Assembly: GCF_004801395.1 (NCBI RefSeq)
Contig: NZ_SSOA01000001.1
Location: 558,001-622,000, forward strand
DNA: 64,000 nt
Source: Gillisella terrae
Lineage (GTDB): Bacteria; Pseudomonadota; Alphaproteobacteria; Rhizobiales; Rhizobiaceae
Reading direction: 5' to 3'
The notes under the pieces are model-generated. The model worked only from the letters and a program-made list of their open reading frames with translations, made no database searches and had not been told where the DNA came from. How positions within the stretch are numbered: the stretch's first letter is position 1; each line of letters begins with the position of its first letter. This document shows, one piece after another, positions 36,312 to 45,092 of the stretch. The translations under genes and the position numbers were made by a program.

Positions 36312-36521
36312 TTAGGCAGCCTGAAGCTGACCTGCGGACATCTTGCCCGACTTGCGATCACGCTCCAGCTCGAAGCCAATCTTTTGGCCTTCGGTGAGTT
36401 CGCGCATGCCAGCGCGCTCTACGGCCGAGATGTGCACGAAAACGTCGGCGCTGCCGTCGTCTGGCTGAATGAAGCCGAAGCCTTTTGTGGAATTAAACCA
36501 TTTTACTGTGCCAGTGGTCAT
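36312..36521 (-). CDS. cspA: Cold-shock protein, CspA family
   Basis: 69-residue single cold-shock domain, an RNA/ssDNA chaperone. RNP1 is KGFGFIQPD and RNP2 is VFVHISAVE; starts [10 protein letters not shown] and ends [10 protein letters not shown]. The start at 36521 is the family start; the longer frame to 36647 runs through the 5' leader. A long leader is usual for cold-regulated csp genes. Flanked by RIME-like copies A2 and A3. Confidence 0.95.
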   Translation of the reverse strand: MTTGTVKWFNSTKGFGFIQPDDGSADVFVHISAVERAGMRELTEGQKIGFELERDRKSGKMSAGQLQAA

Positions 36522-36897
36522 AACGAACCCTTTCAATAGCAAGATTATAGGAAAGGCCGCGCAATACGCGGACCTCATTCGCTTCGATTTTTGAAGGGTA
36601 ATTTCGTCAGAGTTGCACAGAGTGCCAGCAACAACAATATCAAACAAACAATTATCGACAAGCTACTTATATCAGCCTTATTGCTGCCTGTCCAATTTAT
36701 ATTTTCGCCTCACAATACAGCGCCTCTCACCACATATGGCGCACGGCGCTGTAGAACTTTTAATCTGCTGCATAATTTTCACCTTAAATCCACTCCGATT
36801 TAAGCAATTATGCAGTAGAACTGGCAAACCTGCGTTTTGTGAGGCGCACAATTCTGTCTTCAATTTTGAGGTCGAGGCAAAATTTTGGATTGAAAAT
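36522..36897. other. cspA leader and gap to sthA
   Basis: Holds the cspA promoter/leader, AT-rich around 36600-36720, then RIME-like copy A3 (36717-36818) and the sthA 3' end. No further gene is supported. Confidence 0.5.
36717..36818 (+). repeat. RIME-like mosaic palindrome, copy A3
   Basis: Hybrid copy: proximal arm CATAATTTTCACCTTAAATC is of the long type, distal arm GATTTAAGCAATTATG of the short type, so the terminal hairpin is asymmetric. The first hairpin has changed bases (CCTCTCACCACATATGGC). Confidence 0.8.
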
Positions 36898-38301
36898 TCA
36901 AGCCTTTTTCACCAGTTCACCCATTCTGTTCCAGGCGTCCAGACCTGCAATCTTATAGGCTTCAGCCAAGGTTGGGTAATTGAAGGTATTTTCGACAAAA
37001 TATTCGACTGTGCCTTTGAGATTTAGAACGGCCTGGCCGATATGCACCAATTCTGTGGCACCCTCGCCAACAATATGCACGCCCAGCAGGCGGCGGGTTT
37101 TGAGCGAAAAGATCATTTTCAGCATGCCGCTATCCAGCCCCATGATATGGCCGCGCGAGGTCTCGCGAAAATGGGCAATGCCGCATTCATAGGGGATGTT
37201 GCGTTGCTGCACTTCTTCTTCAGTCAGGCCACAGGTGGAAATTTCCGGCACGGCATAAATGCCATAGGGAAAATATTGCGGTGGCTCGCTGGAATGGGCA
37301 CCCACGGCATGACGGGCGGCAATGCGACCCTGCTCCATGGAGGTCGAGGCAAGGCTTGGAAAGCCGACCACGTCACCGGCAGCGTAGATATTGGGCACAG
37401 CAGTTTGGAAAGTCTCCGGGTTGACTTTGAGGCGGCCGCGGTTGTCTGCTTCCAACCCGCAGGCTGCCAGATTGAGTGTATCGGTTGCGCCAACGCGACC
37501 GGCCGCAAACAGCACCATTTCGGCATTGAGCACGCGGCCGCTTTTCAAAGTTACACGGCACTTGCCATCGTCTTTTTCCACCTTGTCGGCAGATTGGCCA
37601 AAAATCAGCTTCATGTTGCGATCGCGAAGCTGATAGGTGAAGTCCTCGACAATTTCCTTGTCGATAAAGTCCAACATGCTGTCGCGTGGTTCAACCACCG
37701 TCACCTGCGTATCCAGCGCGCTGAAAATCGTCGCATATTCGATGCCAATGACACCCGCACCAATCACAATCATGGAGCGCGGAACATCCTTGATATTCAA
37801 AATATCATCGCTGTCGAGAATGGTTTCGCCATCAAACGGAATATGCTCTGGCCGATGGGGCCGCGTGCCCACAGCCAGCAGAATGGCGGCGGCGGTGACC
37901 TGAGCAATTTCTCCATCGTCTTTTTTGATTTCAAGCGTGTTCGCATCAAGGAATCTCGCCGTGCCACGCATTTGCTGGACGCGATTGCGCGAGAACTGGT
38001 GCTCAAGCACATCCACTTCATGATCAAGTGTAATCAGCAGGCGGCGGCGTAGGTCAGCGGCGCTAATTTCCTGCTTCACCCGGTAGGAGCGACCATAAAA
38101 GCCGCGCTCACGCCAGCCGGTGAGGTTGAGCGCCGTTTCACGCAATGTTTTTGACGGAATAGTACCTGTGTGAACAGAGACGCCGCCAACCCGGCCTCCG
38201 CGCTCAATAACCAGAACTGACTTCGACAGCTTTGCGGCTTGAATGGCGGCCCTGCGGCCGGCGGGGCCGCTGCCGATGACAACGAGATCATACTGGTACA
38301 T
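36898..38301 (-). CDS. sthA: Soluble (Si-specific) NAD(P)+ transhydrogenase
   Basis: 467-residue FAD flavoprotein that moves hydride between NADPH and NAD+. FAD motif VVIGSGPAGRRAAIQA at the N-terminus; the segment VGGVSVHTGTIPSKTLRE replaces the redox disulfide of dihydrolipoamide dehydrogenases, as in SthA. NAD(P) motif VIGAGVIGIEYATIF near 180 and a dimerisation domain from about 345. Single gene with no partner; flanked by intergenic repeats. No Cys pair, so it is not a disulfide reductase. Confidence 0.93.
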   Translation of the reverse strand: MYQYDLVVIGSGPAGRRAAIQAAKLSKSVLVIERGGRVGGVSVHTGTIPSKTLRETALNLTGWRERGFYGRSYRVKQEISAADLRRRLLITLDHEVDVLEHQFSRNRVQQMRGTARFLDANTLEIKKDDGEIAQVTAAAILLAVGTRPHRPEHIPFDGETILDSDDILNIKDVPRSMIVIGAGVIGIEYATIFSALDTQVTVVEPRDSMLDFIDKEIVEDFTYQLRDRNMKLIFGQSADKVEKDDGKCRVTLKSGRVLNAEMVLFAAGRVGATDTLNLAACGLEADNRGRLKVNPETFQTAVPNIYAAGDVVGFPSLASTSMEQGRIAARHAVGAHSSEPPQYFPYGIYAVPEISTCGLTEEEVQQRNIPYECGIAHFRETSRGHIMGLDSGMLKMIFSLKTRRLLGVHIVGEGATELVHIGQAVLNLKGTVEYFVENTFNYPTLAEAYKIAGLDAWNRMGELVKKA

Positions 38302-38564
38302 GGTTTATCCTGTCTGGCGCTGTTTCAGCTTGGGGCTGATGATCCTCATATTACCCGAGGATTCTAACTGAATCGTTATTTTACATTGCGCTGCACATAA
38401 GACCAGAATTTAACGGGCATGCATTTTCAGGAGCAGAAAAAGGTAATTGCCAATTTACGCTGATGGTCGCAGTTCATAAAATGATTCAAGTCCTGTGCAA
38501 TCTGATTCAATATTTTGAATTAATCTCTTGATTTTAATTTTAAATATCTGGTTTCGGGTTGGGG
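38302..38564. other. AT-rich gap between sthA and the binding-protein gene
   Basis: 263 bp, AT-rich next to 38520-38560, no ORF, repeat or clear terminator that I can see. Confidence 0.4.
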
Positions 38565-40118
38565 TTAATCGTCGAAGCGAACGTGAGAAAGGGGAATTGA
38601 GGGCATGGGCTCATTTTCCCACATGCCTTTGAGTTTTGCGTTCCACACGCCAATTTTAGGCAGCGCGAACAGAAACAGCGCGGGTAAATCTTTTGCCAGC
38701 ATGGTTTGTGCTTCGCCATAGAGCCAGTCTTGCTCTTTCGCATCGGTGGTTTGCTCTATTGCATCGAGAACGGCGTTGAAGGCGGGGTTGTGGTAGTTGA
38801 AATAGTTTTTCTGCTGGGCAAATATTCCGATATCCATGGGTTCAGCATGGGCCATAATGGTCATGTCATAGTCGGCATTATCAAACACCTCGCGGGTCCA
38901 AACCTCTGGAAACAATGCGGTCTTGATTTTCATTGTCACGCCCACTTCCGCGAAAGAGGCTTGCAGGATCTGCGCACATTGCACCGCGTAAGGCATTTGC
39001 GGGATTTTTGCGGTAAAGCTGAAACCGTTCGGATAGCCAGCCGACGCCAGAAGTCCCTTGGATTTGACCGGATCGTAAGGATAGATCCCTGTAAGGTCGC
39101 GGTAGGCACGATCATTCGGCGTGTAATGACTGCCTATTTCGGTGCCAAGGCCATCCCAACCGCCATCAATAATCGCTGAACGGTCAACGGCCATCATCAG
39201 CGCCTGACGCACCCGCAAGTCATTGAAGGGTTTGCGCGCGTTGTTCAGGCCTGCAATCACTTTCATTTCTGTGACGCCGATTGCCACTTTCAAGGACGTA
39301 TCCCGTTGCAACTGAGCGACCGGATCAGGCGAATTGAACTCCGGAACAGCATCAATCGTGCCCGATTTGATGCCGCTGGCCAAAAGATCCGGATCGTCAA
39401 TAAAATGAAATGTCACTGCTTTCAGGGCAATTTCGGAGCGATTCCAATATTGCTCATTAACAACCAGATCGATTGTCTTGCCCTTGCTCCAATTTGAAAA
39501 CCGAAAAGGTCCGGTTCCAATAGGCCTGGTGGCATTGGTTTGCGCACTATCCGGTGCGATAATGACGCTGGCGGGCCAGCCAAGCCAATAAAGCAGGCTG
39601 CTGTTTCGGCGCTTCATATGGATGATCAGTGTCAGCGGGCCGTGTGCTTCGACCCAATCGAACTGCGCAAAAAAATGCTTCTGGGGATTTTCAGAGTCGG
39701 GTGCTCGTGCGCGATTGAGCGAAAATTTTGCCACACTGGCCGTGAGCGGCGTTCCGTTGTGGAATACAACGCCTTTGCGGAGCTGGAATGTGTAGATTAA
39801 TCCATCGGGCGAAATGGTCCATTCAGTGGCCAGTTGCGGCTGTATCTTGCCATGGCGATCAATGGTCACCAGTCCTTCGAAAATATTGCTCCATGTGACT
39901 TTGCCGACAGAAACAGGGGCGGATGCAGTGGGATCAAGCGCCGGAGGTTCGAGCGACATGGCGATATTGAGCGATGTTCGGCGCAATGATGTTTGAGCCA
40001 ATGATGTCTCGGGCGATGTTGCCGGGTTGGCGCAAGCACGAGTGACCATTGCACCGGCAACAACGCTCTGCATCATGCCGTTGAGCACAGCTCTACGGGT
40101 TACAAATCTCAAATTCAT
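38565..40118 (-). CDS. Peptide/nickel-type ABC substrate-binding protein (orphan)
   Basis: 517-residue family 5 periplasmic binding protein. Signal: MNLRFVTRRAVLNGMMQSVV with a twin-arginine TRRAVLN motif and cleavage near ACANP. Family blocks: ALDPTASAPVSVGKVTWSNIFEGLV, WTISPDGLIYTFQLRKGVVFHNGTPLTA, and RPIGTGPFRFSNW. No permease or ATPase gene is adjacent, so it must work with a transporter elsewhere. Start at 40118 chosen because it gives the signal peptide; a frame to 40184 overlaps an inverted repeat. Substrate unknown. Confidence 0.87.
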   Translation of the reverse strand: MNLRFVTRRAVLNGMMQSVVAGAMVTRACANPATSPETSLAQTSLRRTSLNIAMSLEPPALDPTASAPVSVGKVTWSNIFEGLVTIDRHGKIQPQLATEWTISPDGLIYTFQLRKGVVFHNGTPLTASVAKFSLNRARAPDSENPQKHFFAQFDWVEAHGPLTLIIHMKRRNSSLLYWLGWPASVIIAPDSAQTNATRPIGTGPFRFSNWSKGKTIDLVVNEQYWNRSEIALKAVTFHFIDDPDLLASGIKSGTIDAVPEFNSPDPVAQLQRDTSLKVAIGVTEMKVIAGLNNARKPFNDLRVRQALMMAVDRSAIIDGGWDGLGTEIGSHYTPNDRAYRDLTGIYPYDPVKSKGLLASAGYPNGFSFTAKIPQMPYAVQCAQILQASFAEVGVTMKIKTALFPEVWTREVFDNADYDMTIMAHAEPMDIGIFAQQKNYFNYHNPAFNAVLDAIEQTTDAKEQDWLYGEAQTMLAKDLPALFLFALPKIGVWNAKLKGMWENEPMPSIPLSHVRFDD

Positions 40119-40129
40119 TGCCTCAGCCC

Positions 40130-40181
40130 CCTCATACCAATAGTCAATCGAAATGCGCAATGACTGATCATTGGTATGAGG
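40130..40181 (-). promoter_or_regulatory. Long inverted repeat in the binding-protein leader
   Basis: Twelve-bp perfect arms CCTCATACCAAT/ATTGGTATGAGG (40130-40141, 40170-40181) plus an inner AGTCA/TGACT pairing. On the minus strand it ends immediately before GGCTGAGGCAATG, next to the start of the binding protein. Confidence 0.5.
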
Positions 40182-40449
40182 CACATCTATTTCCTGGGGT
40201 TCAGGTTATAGTGTGAGATGTAAAAAAACTTGAGATAACTGTTTATGTTATAAACAGGAGATTGCAAAATCTATCTAGTTTTGTGAATGTTATTCATGTT
40301 TATACTATGAATTGAATAGAACGAAAAGCGTTGAGACCAAATTGAAGTGCGCTAGATTTTAGAAATCCATATATTTTGATTTTGTGGTTAAGTTTCTGTT
40401 TTTGGCGAAATTCTGCTTTTGTCCTCACCGGAATTTTGTAAATTACTGT

Positions 40450-40541
40450 GCTGCTTCCTTGGCGCACCAAGGATGCTGAAGAAATTTTAACTTATTGCGT
40501 AATTGCTTAAATCGATTCCGATTTAAGCAATTATGCATTAG
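40450..40541 (+). repeat. RIME-like mosaic palindrome, copy A4 (degenerate)
   Basis: Recognisable GCGCACCAAGGATGCTG and TTTTAACTTATTGCGTAATT core with a short-arm terminal hairpin AATTGCTTAAATC/GATTTAAGCAATT. The first hairpin is worn. Confidence 0.6.
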
Positions 40542-40604
40542 ATAAATACTATGATTTAAAATTCCCAATTCTATTGTTGGGTCAGAAAATTGGGCGGTGC
40601 ATTG

Positions 40605-41783
40605 ATGTCCTGTTGTTTCAATCCGCGCGTGGCAAGTCTCTCTCTGCCGCCGATTCCGGCTGTTTTTGCGTGGGGCCGCAGCTATGACGGGGCGCATGGC
40701 TCTCTTATTGATCTTTCGCAGGCGGCCCCCGGTCATCCGCCTCATGACAATCTTTTGCGATGGTTGGCAGAGGCGGCGGGATCGCCTGAGGCCTGCGGCT
40801 ATGGTGCCATTGAAGGCGAATTGTCCCTCAGGCAAGCCTATTGCCATCATCTCCAAGGGGTTTATGGTCAGGCCTTCGGGCCGGAGCAAATTCACATTAC
40901 CTCGGGTGCCAATCAGGCTTTTGTTTGCACTGTAATGGCCTTAGCAGGCAGAGGCGATAAGGTCGCGCTGACAAATCCGTTTTATTTCAACCACGAAACC
41001 ACGCTCTCCATGCTGGGTATTGAGGTCGTGCCTGTGCAGTGCGATGCGGATGATGGTTTTTTACCCTCCATATCGTCTGTCACTGCGGCCTTACAGTCAG
41101 GTGTAAAGGTTCTGGCGCTGGTCACACCCAACAATCCAACCGGTGCGGTCTATCCAAAGGCCTTGCTGCAACAGATTTTCGACCTGTGCCAAGCCCATGA
41201 CGCATGGCTGATTGTTGATGAAACCTATCGTGATTTTCTCGATCCTGCGTTTGGTAAACCGCATGATTTGTTTGCCAATGCCAGCTGGCCGGAAGGCTTG
41301 ATTCAAATCTACAGTTTTTCCAAATCTTTTGCCATTCCGGGCCATCGCCTTGCGGCGGTCACTGCGGGGCAAGACACCATTGCCCAAATTGTGAAGGTGA
41401 TGGACAACGTGCAAATCTGCGCGCCAAGGGCAGCGCAGATTGCCTTGGCAAAGGCTTTGCCGGTGCTGGACGGTTGGCGGGCTGACAATGCATCCGAAAT
41501 TGCCCGACGCACTATTGCGATGCAGCAAGCTTTCAACGCCCTGCCAGATTGGCATTTGGCGTCAATGGGGGCCTATTTTGCCTTCGTGCGACATCCCTAC
41601 GGGGGCAAAAGCTCTGTGGAGGTCGCAGAGCATTTGGCAAAACGGGCCGGTATCCTCACGGTGCCGGGCGGCTTTTTTGGAACAGCTCTGGATGGCTACC
41701 TTCGCCTGGCCTTTGCCAATGTCGATTGCAACACGATTGTAACCTTACCAGAACGGCTGAGAACCTTTGAAATGAAAGCGTGA
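40605..41783 (+). CDS. PLP-dependent class I/II aminotransferase
   Basis: 392-residue fold-type I aminotransferase. Pyridoxal lysine in YSFSKSFAIPGHRLA near residue 239; other landmarks ITSGANQAFVCTVMALAGRGD, VTPNNPTGAVYPKALL and IVDETYRDFLDP. The sequence does not let me choose among aspartate, aromatic or other substrates. Start ATG 40605 has GGGCGG upstream. Stands alone, following an AT-rich region and followed by a repeat. Confidence 0.85.
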   Translation: MSCCFNPRVASLSLPPIPAVFAWGRSYDGAHGSLIDLSQAAPGHPPHDNLLRWLAEAAGSPEACGYGAIEGELSLRQAYCHHLQGVYGQAFGPEQIHITSGANQAFVCTVMALAGRGDKVALTNPFYFNHETTLSMLGIEVVPVQCDADDGFLPSISSVTAALQSGVKVLALVTPNNPTGAVYPKALLQQIFDLCQAHDAWLIVDETYRDFLDPAFGKPHDLFANASWPEGLIQIYSFSKSFAIPGHRLAAVTAGQDTIAQIVKVMDNVQICAPRAAQIALAKALPVLDGWRADNASEIARRTIAMQQAFNALPDWHLASMGAYFAFVRHPYGGKSSVEVAEHLAKRAGILTVPGGFFGTALDGYLRLAFANVDCNTIVTLPERLRTFEMKA

Positions 41784-41817
41784 CAGTCTGTCCAATAATC
41801 GCCGCTGACCGGCTGCA

Positions 41818-41895
41818 AATGGTAATTTCTGCGCTTCCGGTGCTCACGTACCTTAAGTACGCTCCGCTCCGGTTTTCGAAATCACCATTTTCGCC
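41818..41895. repeat. Composite palindromic repeat
   Basis: Nested inverted repeat: outer ATGGTAATTTC/GAAATCACCAT, then GCGCTTCCGG near CCGCTCCGG, centre CACGTACCTTAAGTACG. Lies just after the aminotransferase and may act as a terminator. A single copy here, but its look is that of dispersed rhizobial repeats. Confidence 0.55.
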
Positions 41896-41935
41896 AGGTC
41901 AACAGCAATTCTTGAACAGACTGTGAGGAAATCCC

Positions 41936-42202
41936 TCACTTTTTCAAAGGCACACAAGGGGTCTTCTTGCCCATCGAGCAGGTGGTGATGGGGTCGATAT
42001 TTTTGCCCCGATGTTTAACGTGTTTGGGCTGAACGTGTTCGGAATGCTTGATGGGCTGTTGCGCCGGTTTGGCAGCGTCGCAACGGGCGACGACGCCCTC
42101 TTTTGCACATACGCCCTCAGGTGTTGTGGATGCGGCATGTCCAGGCTGCACGGCCAGGATCATCGCGGCGGTTATCACCAAGGCTGATATAATGGTCTTC
42201 AT
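41936..42202 (-). CDS. Small secreted Cys-containing protein, unknown
   Basis: 88 residues with a clear Sec signal (MKTIISALVITAAMILAV, cleavage after GHA). The mature part has four cysteines in two pairs (VCAKEGVVARC and TTCSMGKKTPC) and a His/Lys-rich middle (KHSEHVQPKHVKHRG), so it could bind metal or form disulfides. I do not recognise the family. Start at 42202 fits the signal peptide. Downstream of radC on the same strand but about 100 bp away. Confidence 0.65.
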   Translation of the reverse strand: MKTIISALVITAAMILAVQPGHAASTTPEGVCAKEGVVARCDAAKPAQQPIKHSEHVQPKHVKHRGKNIDPITTCSMGKKTPCVPLKK

Positions 42203-42304
42203 CGTCTGTCCTGTTCGATAGCGGCAAACTGTGTGCCGCAGCCGCATACATCATTCTTTTGAGCATTTACCAATGCAAAACCCCGATTTTTGGGGCTGGA
42301 AATG

Positions 42305-43162
42305 TTAGATCAACCGCAAGCCCTTCAAGCTGGCATGGCCTTGTTTGCCAATGATCACATGATCATGAACGGTGATGCCAAGTGGTTTGGCTGTATCTAT
42401 GATGGTTTTTGTCATCTCAATATCGGCCCGCGATGGTGTTGGGTCGCCGCTGGGATGGTTGTGTACCAGAATAATGGCCGTGGCCGAAAGCTCCAGGGCG
42501 CGCTTGACCACCTCGCGCGGATAAACGGGTGTGTGGTCCACCGTGCCGCGCCCTTGTATCTCATCGGCAATCATGGCGTTGCGCTTGTCGAGAAACAGAA
42601 TGCGGAATTGCTCGGTTGTCTCATAGGCCATGGCCGCATGACAGTAATCAATGACGCTTGACCACGATGACAGCACCGGCTTTCCCTTGATGTCGCTTTT
42701 CAACATCCTTTGAGCCGCAGAGGAAATGAGTTTGAGGTCGAGAGCAACAGCCTCGCCAACCCCCTTGACCTCTTGCAGCAGGCTCAGTTGGGCACCAAAC
42801 ACACCGGCCAGAGAGCCAAAACGATCAATCAGCGCTTTGGCAATCGGCTTGGTATCGCGCCTTGGAATGAGGCGAAACAGCAGGAGCTCCAGCACTTCAT
42901 AATCGGCCAGCGCATCATCGCCCTTGTCCTTGAACCGCATCCGCAAGCGGTCGCGATGGCCGTGGTAATGCTCCACTGGTTTGCTATCAACGGGCTTGGT
43001 CGCGACGGGCGAGGTTCTTTTTGACGCTTTTGGCTTTTGTGCAAGCTCGGCAAAAAAGCCGCGCTCGTCTTCTTCGAAGTTAAAAGAAACGCCGTCTGGA
43101 TCGCTTTGGAACTGCTCTGAGTCCATCTCGTTCAGGCCTTGGGTCCGTGGCGTTTTGGTCAT
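42305..43162 (-). CDS. radC: RadC family JAB/JAMM protein
   Basis: 285-residue UPF0758 protein. N-terminal variable acidic part, HhH-like region ([19 protein letters not shown]) and a C-terminal MPN/JAMM domain with the zinc motif [14 protein letters not shown] near residue 232. Despite its name a direct repair role is not established for the family. Only 3 bp after the map stop, thus in one operon with map. Confidence 0.92.
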   Translation of the reverse strand: MTKTPRTQGLNEMDSEQFQSDPDGVSFNFEEDERGFFAELAQKPKASKRTSPVATKPVDSKPVEHYHGHRDRLRMRFKDKGDDALADYEVLELLLFRLIPRRDTKPIAKALIDRFGSLAGVFGAQLSLLQEVKGVGEAVALDLKLISSAAQRMLKSDIKGKPVLSSWSSVIDYCHAAMAYETTEQFRILFLDKRNAMIADEIQGRGTVDHTPVYPREVVKRALELSATAIILVHNHPSGDPTPSRADIEMTKTIIDTAKPLGITVHDHVIIGKQGHASLKGLRLI

Positions 43163-43165
43163 TGC

Positions 43166-44002
43166 TCAGCCTTGCAATGGAGGAAGGCCGGGGCGATCAA
43201 GACCGGCAGGCGAGAGCGTGAAAATTTCGCAGCCGGTGGCGGTGACACCAACAGCGTGCTCATATTGCGCGGTCAAGGAGCGGTCGCGGGTCACAGCTGT
43301 CCAGCCATCCGCCAGCACTTTCACATGTGGTTTGCCGAGATTGATCATCGGCTCAATGGTGAAAATCATGCCTTCGCGGATTTCCGGTCCTTCGTTGACC
43401 TCGCCATAGTGCAAAATATTCGGCACATCGTGAAACAACTGGCCAACGCCATGGCCACAAAAATCACGCACCACCGAGCAACGCTGGGCTTCGGCGTAAG
43501 ACTGAATGGCCGCACCAATGGCACCCGTGCGCGCACCGGGCCGCACAGCGGCAATGCCGCGCATCAGGCACTCATGCGTCACTTCTAGCAGACGCTCAGC
43601 GGCGCGCTTGATTTCGCCCACCGGATACATGCGGCTGGAATCGCCATGCCAGCCATCAACCACATAGGTCACATCAATGTTGACGATATCGCCCTCGCGC
43701 AGAGGCTTGTCATCGGGAATACCGTGGCAGACAACATGGTTGATCGAGGTGCAGACCGAATGGCGGTAGCCGCGATAGTTCAAGGTGGCGGGAAGGGCAT
43801 TGTTGTCCATGCCAAATTCAAACACGAAGCGGTCAATCTCATTGGTGGTCACGCCCGGCTTGACCATGGGGGCCAGGGCATCCAGACAACGGGCTGTGAC
43901 ATTGCAAGCCTTGCGCATGCCCTCAAACGCCTCCGGGCCATAAAGGCGGATAGCACCTGTGTTTTTCAGCGGCGCTGTTGCGGCCTCGATATAATTCACC
44001 AT
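43166..44002 (-). CDS. map: Type I methionine aminopeptidase
   Basis: 278-residue enzyme removing N-terminal Met. Metal ligands are visible: Asp in VNIDVTYVVDGWHGDSSRMY (two Asp), His in CGHGVGQLFHDVPNI, Glu in FTIEPMI and Glu in YEHAVGVT. The N-terminal region (AFEGMRKACNVTARCLDAL) has no zinc-finger extension. First gene of map-radC. The LysR/yeiH pair lies upstream. Confidence 0.95.
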   Translation of the reverse strand: MVNYIEAATAPLKNTGAIRLYGPEAFEGMRKACNVTARCLDALAPMVKPGVTTNEIDRFVFEFGMDNNALPATLNYRGYRHSVCTSINHVVCHGIPDDKPLREGDIVNIDVTYVVDGWHGDSSRMYPVGEIKRAAERLLEVTHECLMRGIAAVRPGARTGAIGAAIQSYAEAQRCSVVRDFCGHGVGQLFHDVPNILHYGEVNEGPEIREGMIFTIEPMINLGKPHVKVLADGWTAVTRDRSLTAQYEHAVGVTATGCEIFTLSPAGLDRPGLPPLQG

Positions 44003-44091
44003 TTGCTCTGTGTCCCGCTTCCAATTTCAGCGCTTACATACCGCAGCCGAAGGGAGTTCGTCCATGGTGAACCGGAGATTGTGATGAATTC

Positions 44092-44985
44092 TTAACCGAA
44101 AGCGGCGTTTTGCCCGGATAATTTTAGAAATTGCCGTGCCACTTCGCTCAAGCGACGCTCGCGGTGGCGAAGTGCTGAAAAGTGACGCGAGGTGAGGCGA
44201 ATCGGTGCCGCTTGCAGGCTGCCGTTATCAATCAGCGGTGCTGCGGTGGAGTGCGAAACGGCTGCCGCGCAATGGCCCTGCAAAACAGCCGAAAGCACTG
44301 CTTCATTGGAGGGTAATGTCAAAGCAATTTTGAGCATTTCGGATGCAATGCCAAATGCGCGCATCGTTTCCTCAAAATAAGCGCGCGTACCTGAGCCGTG
44401 TTCCCGCATGATCCATGTCGTCGCAACCAATGCTGCGGGCCAATCATCCTGCGGCGTCAAAATCGGATGGCCGGGGGCTGCAACAATAACCATGATGTCT
44501 TCCGCAACCCGTGTGCGGGCCAGTTTGTCTGAAGACACATCGGCCTCAACAAAACCCAGTTCGGCAATGCCGGATATCACGGCATCCGCCACCGAGGTGG
44601 AATTGCCAATGGTCAGCGCCAGTTCGATGTCTGGATACAGAGCGTGAAAACGCATCAATTGCTGCGGCAGCCAATGGCTGGCCACGGTCTGGCTGGCCTG
44701 CACATTCAGCTTGCCGCGCTTCAAGCCGCCAAGCTCGGCCAGCATTTGCGCCGCACGATTGGCACGGGCCACGGTGGCCTTGGCTTCCTCCAAAAACAGG
44801 CGACCGGCCCCCGTCAATTCTATGCCCCGGCCAACCCGATCAAACAACAGCACGTCATGATTGGTTTCCAGCAATCGAATGGCGGAGCTTACCGCCGATG
44901 GCGTCAGACCAACGGCTTCGGCTGCGCGGGTGATATGCTGCCGCTCGGCAACGGCAATGAAAATGGTCAATTGTTCAAGGGTCAT
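44092..44985 (-). CDS. LysR-family regulator (YeiE/CbbR-like)
   Basis: 297 residues: N-terminal winged HTH (QHITRAAEAVGLTPSAVSSAIRLLE near 16-40) and a periplasmic-binding-like effector domain, with the QTVASHWLPQQLMRFHALYPDIEL block typical of the CysB/CbbR side. Divergent from yeiH by about 107 bp, which contain a perfect palindrome (45019-45035), so it most likely controls yeiH. In enterics YeiE sits next to yeiH; orthology here is inferred from arrangement. Confidence 0.88.
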   Translation of the reverse strand: MTLEQLTIFIAVAERQHITRAAEAVGLTPSAVSSAIRLLETNHDVLLFDRVGRGIELTGAGRLFLEEAKATVARANRAAQMLAELGGLKRGKLNVQASQTVASHWLPQQLMRFHALYPDIELALTIGNSTSVADAVISGIAELGFVEADVSSDKLARTRVAEDIMVIVAAPGHPILTPQDDWPAALVATTWIMREHGSGTRAYFEETMRAFGIASEMLKIALTLPSNEAVLSAVLQGHCAAAVSHSTAAPLIDNGSLQAAPIRLTSRHFSALRHRERRLSEVARQFLKLSGQNAAFG

Positions 44986-45005
44986 GGGTTCCGATCATGT
45001 AATTT

Positions 45006-45035
45006 TATCGCATAAATTATCGCATATTATGCGAT
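45006..45035. promoter_or_regulatory. Likely LysR operator
   Basis: Perfect 17-bp palindrome ATCGCATATTATGCGAT (45019-45035) and a further half-site TATCGCATAA at 45006-45015. In the divergent gap 20 nt from the LysR start. Confidence 0.7.
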
Positions 45036-45092
45036 GGAATCAAACGAATTGCGAGAGCACATTGGGCGCACGCTTCAAGAAAGGTTTTGGTC

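Larger units (their letters stand above)
40119..40604. other. AT-rich intergenic region
   Basis: 486 bp between two divergent genes. Left: a long inverted repeat at 40130-40181. Middle (40200-40440): AT-rich, no feature I can name. Right: degenerate RIME-like copy A4. No gene is supported. Confidence 0.5.

Noticed and set aside
37042..38052. 336-codon open frame opposite sthA
   Set aside because: Antisense shadow; no start signal, no recognisable domain, while sthA is intact.
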